Position numbers and translations under genes: made by a program. A DNA stretch of 64,000 nt from Stromatinia cepivora. Taxonomy: Eukaryota; Ascomycota; Leotiomycetes; Helotiales; Sclerotiniaceae. The notes beneath the pieces are model-generated. The model was not told the origin of the DNA. It saw nothing but the letters and a program-made list of their open reading frames with translations, and ran no database searches. This document shows positions 59,086-64,000 of this stretch, piece after piece. The stretch is taken from assembly GCA_014898415.1 (NCBI GenBank), contig RCTD01000003.1, forward strand, positions 2,542,001 to 2,606,000, written 5' to 3'. Position 1 is the first letter of the stretch; each line of letters opens with the position of its first letter.

Positions 59086-60508
59086 ATGGGAATTGGGATT
59101 GAGGAAGAGGAAGTGATGGGGAAAAGCCGATTCAATCTTTGAGTGTGAATTGGGATACTAAATATTGGAGCGGTATAAGGCTTTTAAACCTAAGGGATGA
59201 GCTGATTGTCGGGTTTTAGTTTAGATACTAGGTAGATATTCTCAGCTACAATTGAAAAATCATCTAATCCAATCCAATCCAATCTGATCTTCAGATCTAG
59301 AACATAACATCTAATTTATTACCCCAACAAGCTAAAGATTCTATCCCCAAGACGCAAATCCCTTCCAATAATATCTCATTCTACTTCATCTCCGGAAATT
59401 GAGACTACCTCGCACTTATATCCATAGCTAGATCCCATGCATTTCCTTTTAACAGCGATGGGCGGGCTAGTTTCTCTATCTACTATCGGCTTTTCATATA
59501 AGATTCCATCATTTTCCCTTTGTGTCCTTTTTGCTTGTCTCTGTATATCTACCTAGTAGATGCAACACGTATAGCGCTTGTGTTTTGATCACTGTATTCC
59601 TGATTTTATTTGTAATTCACAGTTATGTATAGTACTTAATATAATCTTACAGTATGGAATCATGATAAGTCAAAGATCGTTATTGGCATCAAGTAAAATA
59701 AAAGTTAGAATTAATTTTAATCACGTTTTCAAACAGGCACAACAAACCTTTTCTAATCATACCATATTATTGAACGGAAATAGATCATAGATTGCTCTAT
59801 TAGACTACTAAGAGGGAGCATTTATAGATATCCCATATTCCATTCATACATTAAACATCATCCCAATCCCAATCCCAAGCCTAAACCCAAATCCAAACCA
59901 CTGTGATGATCGAATCACCATAAAATCAACATCATTCAAGTATAGCGAGCACTTCGCATATCTTTCGTCTTCTTTGTAACGCCTGTCGCCTGTCCTATCG
60001 CCGATCATGGGGATATTTATCCATCCCCTCTACTGTTCTTATTCTCCCTCCCACAGTTCCATCATTTTCATTCCAGCCCATGTGTCTCGTGATTGGTCGT
60101 CAGAATGTATGGGTGTTTTTAGAATCACGTTCATCACTCCAATCTTCTGCACGCCATGAGAATATGAGATGTTGTACTCGCCTAATTTCATAGCTGTACT
60201 TCCATGAGGCAAAGTCTCCTTTGAGGGCATGTAGCCAGACACCGTAGACTTTACTAGGCCATCTAGTTTGGGCCCATGGCAAAGGTATGCATTCCAATGC
60301 GAAGTAGAATGAATTATGTTCTGTAATACTTCATACCTCTGGGTGACGAAATGTCTGGGAAATACTGGTATTTTGAATCAAATCCTCTAGCAGCAATAAA
60401 TCTGGTTTAGCTAACGGTAAACCATTGAAGTTTGGGATCGTGGCCGCCAAAGCCGCCTTGGATGACTTCTTCGGAACTTGGTAGAGTAGCGCTTTCCGAT
60501 AAACGGGA
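59086..60508. other. Intergenic region with unexplained minus-strand coding-like stretch
   Basis: Between 60039 and 60508 several minus-strand frames remain open (including one running 60331-60564, overlapping the end of the next gene in another frame). I could not join them with convincing splice sites. They may be 3'-untranslated DNA or an unresolved small gene. 59086-60000 holds nothing recognisable. Confidence 0.45.
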
Positions 60509-61807
60509 TTAGCGGAAATTTGGTAGTCTTGCAGGGACAAAATCATATCCTTTGTCATTATCACTATCCTTTCTTTCCGATAACTCCTTATTACCCTGTG
60601 ACTCCGATTGAGCTGAAGGCGATTCGCTAGTTGGTGCTACTTCGGCAGGCGGCGAAGACGAATCTTCCACTGTCTCTATATCCTGCTTTGGCTCTGAAGA
60701 AACAGATTCAACTGCATCCTCTGCATAAAGACCCCGTTCTTGCGCTAACAGTAAAGCAGCCTGTCGTTTCTTTTCCACTTCTTCATCCTCTTCTAAACGT
60801 ACTCTTTCCTCTTCCAGTTGTAAATCCTCAATTGACGGGGTAGCGATCACATCGGGACCTGAGAGGTCTGGCGTGGTGGGCAACGACGTGCCCGAGCCTG
60901 CACAGCCTCCTCTCGGTCGTAATGTTTGTGATGATGATTGTGTAGTTCGTGATACATTTCTTGACCGTGCAGGCCTCTTACCTTTACTGCTTCGTGTATT
61001 TCCACTACTCTTATCGTCCGTACCGGAATTTGTATTTCGTCTTTCAAGTACCATTGCAAATTCGTCACTCAGAGGTACCGCATCTTCTTCATCACTCGGA
61101 AATAGATCTCCTCTCGATCGAAATGAATCTGAAGTCTCTCCTGAACTTTGTGTCGAACTCCTATTCCTCGCATGTCCTCTCATGAAATCCCGCGCTTCAT
61201 CGTCAAGATCATCCCCCATCAATGCATCTGCTTCATCGCCCACTCCATTATAATCTGATCGATGTGCTCCAGGATGTTCTTGCAAATCTGCCGCGCTAGG
61301 TTTATATCTCAATGTTCCTCCTAATTTCCATGGTAAACGTCCTAGAAATCCTAAAGCGCTTGTACTTGGTATAATTGTAGGGTCGTTTTCTAATCCTTTC
61401 TTTCTTCCTCGTGTCCCATAACTCATTCCTCTTTTCCTCTTCGGCGCTTCATTAACATTTCCAGAATGCGATCCACTTCCCGCCAATAACCTATCCAGTT
61501 CATCATTTCCCCAGCCTCCCAATAGCCCTTCATCCTCATCCCAATCATCATAAAAATCGAAACTAAGTTCTGCGCGCCCTCTTGTCCGCCCTCTTTCTCT
61601 TAATCTCCTCGCCCTTTCTTCTTGTCCCGGAAAGCATTGAGCTGTACATGCATCAAAGCCGTTTCCAATGGTGGAAAAGCAAGGGTTTATATATTTATGC
61701 TGAAAGTTCCATATTCCCGCCGCAGCATTTTCGGTAGCATGTTCCGCATTCTGTGAGAATTGGTTCCAGGTTTGCCGGATGCGAGGATCTTCGAGAAGTG
61801 GTGCCAT
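60509..61807 (-). CDS. Conserved fungal protein of unknown function, 432 aa
   Basis: A single exon, ATG at 61807 (MAPLLEDPRIRQTWNQFSQ); an upstream in-frame codon at 61852 is less likely. The N-terminal 110 residues look conserved: a short amphipathic region, two cysteines in CTAQCFPGQEERARRLRERG, then FDFYDDWDEDEGLLGGWGNDELDRLLAG. The rest is acidic, Ser-rich and disordered, with a charged coiled-coil-like helix (LQLEEERVRLEEDEEVEKKR) near 345-375. No signal peptide or membrane span. I believe this family is widespread in Pezizomycotina without an assigned function; that is from general memory. Confidence 0.8.
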   Translation of the reverse strand: MAPLLEDPRIRQTWNQFSQNAEHATENAAAGIWNFQHKYINPCFSTIGNGFDACTAQCFPGQEERARRLRERGRTRGRAELSFDFYDDWDEDEGLLGGWGNDELDRLLAGSGSHSGNVNEAPKRKRGMSYGTRGRKKGLENDPTIIPSTSALGFLGRLPWKLGGTLRYKPSAADLQEHPGAHRSDYNGVGDEADALMGDDLDDEARDFMRGHARNRSSTQSSGETSDSFRSRGDLFPSDEEDAVPLSDEFAMVLERRNTNSGTDDKSSGNTRSSKGKRPARSRNVSRTTQSSSQTLRPRGGCAGSGTSLPTTPDLSGPDVIATPSIEDLQLEEERVRLEEDEEVEKKRQAALLLAQERGLYAEDAVESVSSEPKQDIETVEDSSSPPAEVAPTSESPSAQSESQGNKELSERKDSDNDKGYDFVPARLPNFR

Positions 61808-62222
61808 TGTTATATGGATAACAAAAGATAATTTGCGCGATGGGAGCGACACTGTATTTGAGGCATCCAGTTGAATGTGGGTCTCAATGAAGCATTATTG
61901 TTGTGCGTTGTGCGTTGTGCATTTACTGCAAGATGGGTTGACACAAGTTGGAGGCGGGAAGCGGGTTATGATGGGGTGGCATTCCAAGCTAGATCGGATG
62001 AAGATTAGCGCATATGTGTTACTTATTATCTACTCAGCGAATAAGTAACATCTTACATCACGACGATATCAACAGCCAGAACTTCAATACTTCATCTCAA
62101 TGATCAAGCTTGGTGTTGAATATTGAATATTGAATCTTGAATTTGTTATTATCATTACCGTAAAGTATCGCTACCAATAATACTCCCTTTCCCTCCTTTT
62201 TACCCAGGTTTCATCTTGTAAT
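61808..62222. other. Short intergenic region
   Basis: Upstream of the 432-aa gene and downstream of the permease gene, both on the minus strand. It has a GTGCGTTGT direct repeat near 61896-61918; nothing else seen. Confidence 0.6.
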
Positions 62223-63944
62223 CTATTCTCGTTTTACCCTTCTAAAAACACTTCCACTCCATCCATCATCTGTTACAATCTGCTCTCGAATGAGCTTGTA
62301 CCCACCAATTCTGGGTAAAATGTGAGCCCAGATCAACCAATAGATAGCTCCTGCGCCAAAGAACGCAATTCCGACAACACAGTGGAGGTAATATGGCAAG
62401 CTCTTGTACACATTTTGGCCAGCACCAGGTGGGACAAATGGTGCAACGACCAGATAGACATTGGAGAGGAGGAAAAACAACACCACTGGCCAAGTGGCAC
62501 GGAAAGGTGGGGCCCAGTGTTGTGGATGGCGATCCCCTGAGAATGGTCGAACGTAAAGAATAAGCAAAGCCAGTGATACGAAGACATTTATCACTGCAAG
62601 TGGATATGAGATAACGCTGAGTCGCGTTAGTTATAGTCAAAGACATCTCAAGAGACTAGGGCAAAAGCGAAGTACATACTTCAGGATGAAATTGTAGGCA
62701 TCTCCTGGTGGTGGAGCCAGCATAATGACTACAGAGACAAGCCAGTGCTCGAAGAGTCCCATGAATGGAGTGTTGAAAGGCTTGTTACTTGCCCAAAGCC
62801 TGGAGAATGGCAAAATGCCTTCTCGGGCAATTTCTTGTACAACTACTAATGGTAAGCATGAAGTTGCAAGGGATGTTGAAGCGGAGGTGACATACTCCTG
62901 CCTTGAGAAAAGATGACACTAAGGACATTTCCGAAAGCTGAGAGGGCGACAAAAACGGACAATACACGCTCGGCTCTGGGTCCGAACATGTTCCTGAAAA
63001 ATGAAGCAGCCAAAATACGACCCGATGTCATGATTTCTTCCTTTGGCACGGCAGCGAAATATGCAATCTAAATCCCGCATCAGTATCGTTTCCATGAAAA
63101 GCTCAGACAATCACCCACATTTGCAAGCATGTAAAGTACTCCAACAATAGCCAGAGCCGTCGGCGCAGCCATCTTGAGGGTCTTGACTGGATTTTTGGTT
63201 TCAGAGAGCGCATAATTGGCATTGCTGTAGCCAATATAACTCCAAATAACGTTATACAGAGCTGTAACAACTCCATAACTACGCAGAGTTAGACGACAAC
63301 TAAGAATGATAGAATTTTACTGACGCGCTACCAGTCGTTCCCTCGAAGGCATTTGTGAAATTGTTCGGCTTTTCAACTTTCAAATGGCCGCCAAGCGCGA
63401 CGAAACCCGAGATGATGATCAAGAGAAGAATCAGAAGTTTGATGATGCCCAAAAGGTTCTGGAGCCTTAACCCCCATTTTACAGAGAATCCATGGATCAG
63501 AAACGCGGCAGTGATACAAGCCAATCCGACACCACGCTGATTCCAACGAGTTACCTCAATTTCAGCTGCACTGAGGATGTATTCACCAAATACCACAGAA
63601 TTCGAACCCGCCCATCCCAGTAGCACGACATACATTGCATACATACTAGTGACGAGGAATTTGGGCTTTCGGAAAACATATTCAAGATAATTTTTTTCAC
63701 CACCGTTCCGTGGAAGTCCAGTCCCGAATTCCATATATGTCGCAAGACCGGCAGCAGCAATCAGCATACCTGCAACCCAAATGAAAAGAGTAAGGCCAAC
63801 AGATCCGGAAAGTGCAAGAATGGTACTTGGAGTTGAGAAGATTCCGGTTCCGATCATGCGATTGAAGATCAGGAATATGGCGGAAACGGGACCAATTTGA
63901 CGGCGCGAGTCATTGGTTCGATATGCTGATCCATCTTCTTCTAT
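62223..63944 (-). CDS. Methionine-permease-like APC transporter, 5' end outside window
   Basis: Exons on the minus strand: 63944-63325, 63278-63119, 63067-62896, 62845-62680, 62616-62223; introns 46, 51, 50 and 63 nt. An acceptor (TTTCTAG) at 63945 shows that at least one upstream exon lies beyond 64000, so the product (503 residues here) is partial at the N-terminus. The APC-superfamily start of TM1 is ISxxFNRMIGTGIF-like (IFLIFNRMIGTGIFSTPS). GLPRNGGEKNYLEYVFRKPKFL is characteristic of the high-affinity methionine permease Mup1 branch. Later landmarks are YSNANYALSETKNPVKTL, FSQGR|IVVQEIAREGILPFSRLWAS and a C-terminal cytosolic tail. About 12 membrane segments are expected at the plasma membrane. 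The donor GTCAGT of the first intron in view is unusual but is the one that restores the frame. Confidence 0.88.
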
Positions 63945-64000
63945 CTAGAAATCAGAAATTACGAACTATGAGAAGTAGCCGATCATTGGAATGGCGGTTG

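Overview
This window is nuclear DNA from a filamentous ascomycete. Genes carry short introns (mostly 46-63 nt) with GT..AG ends and CTAAC/CTGAC-type branch sites. Transposons are riddled with C-to-T/G-to-A nonsense changes typical of repeat-induced point mutation (RIP). The gene set and style fit a leotiomycete such as the Botrytis/Sclerotinia group, but that placement is an inference, not something the sequence proves.

Layout. (1) 1-15.8 kb is an extremely AT-rich, gene-free transposon graveyard. Its centre can be resolved as a nest: a Fot1/pogo-type DNA transposon (3688-12820, TA target duplication) was hit by a Ty1/copia element (3814-11120, CTATT duplication). That copia element was itself hit by a 1.7 kb gag-only LTR element (6486-8160, ATTCT duplication) and by a second copia of the same family, now a solo LTR (9070-9235, TAATC duplication). 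A separate, barely mutated solo LTR lies at 2990-3282. (2) 15.85-16.12 kb holds a large inverted repeat at the edge of the AT-rich block. (3) 18-38 kb is a core-gene segment: an F-box protein, dolichol kinase (SEC59-like), GPI mannosyltransferase 3 (GPI10/PIG-B), ornithine aminotransferase and the autophagy kinase ATG1. They are separated by intergenic DNA rich in short tandem repeats, often of 6-10 bp units. (4) 40-48.7 kb is an accessory segment of unrecognised genes plus decayed ones: a two-finger C2H2 pseudogene and damaged small secreted-protein genes. (5) 49-64 kb returns to recognisable genes: a secreted DUF1996+WSC protein, a CobW/ZNG1-type metallochaperone GTPase, a nitronate monooxygenase, a conserved protein of unknown function, and a methionine-permease-like APC transporter cut by the right edge.

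Functional links are modest. SEC59 and GPI10 are convergent neighbours and both act in the ER: SEC59 makes dolichyl phosphate, the precursor of the mannose donor that GPI10 uses. The other genes look like an ordinary unclustered fungal chromosome arm. The most unusual signal is a GC-rich element shared, in sense orientation, by unusually long introns of two adjacent divergent genes (GPI10 and ornithine aminotransferase), reminiscent of introner-like elements.

Exon coordinates were derived by hand from splice motifs and reading-frame continuity. No database search was possible.
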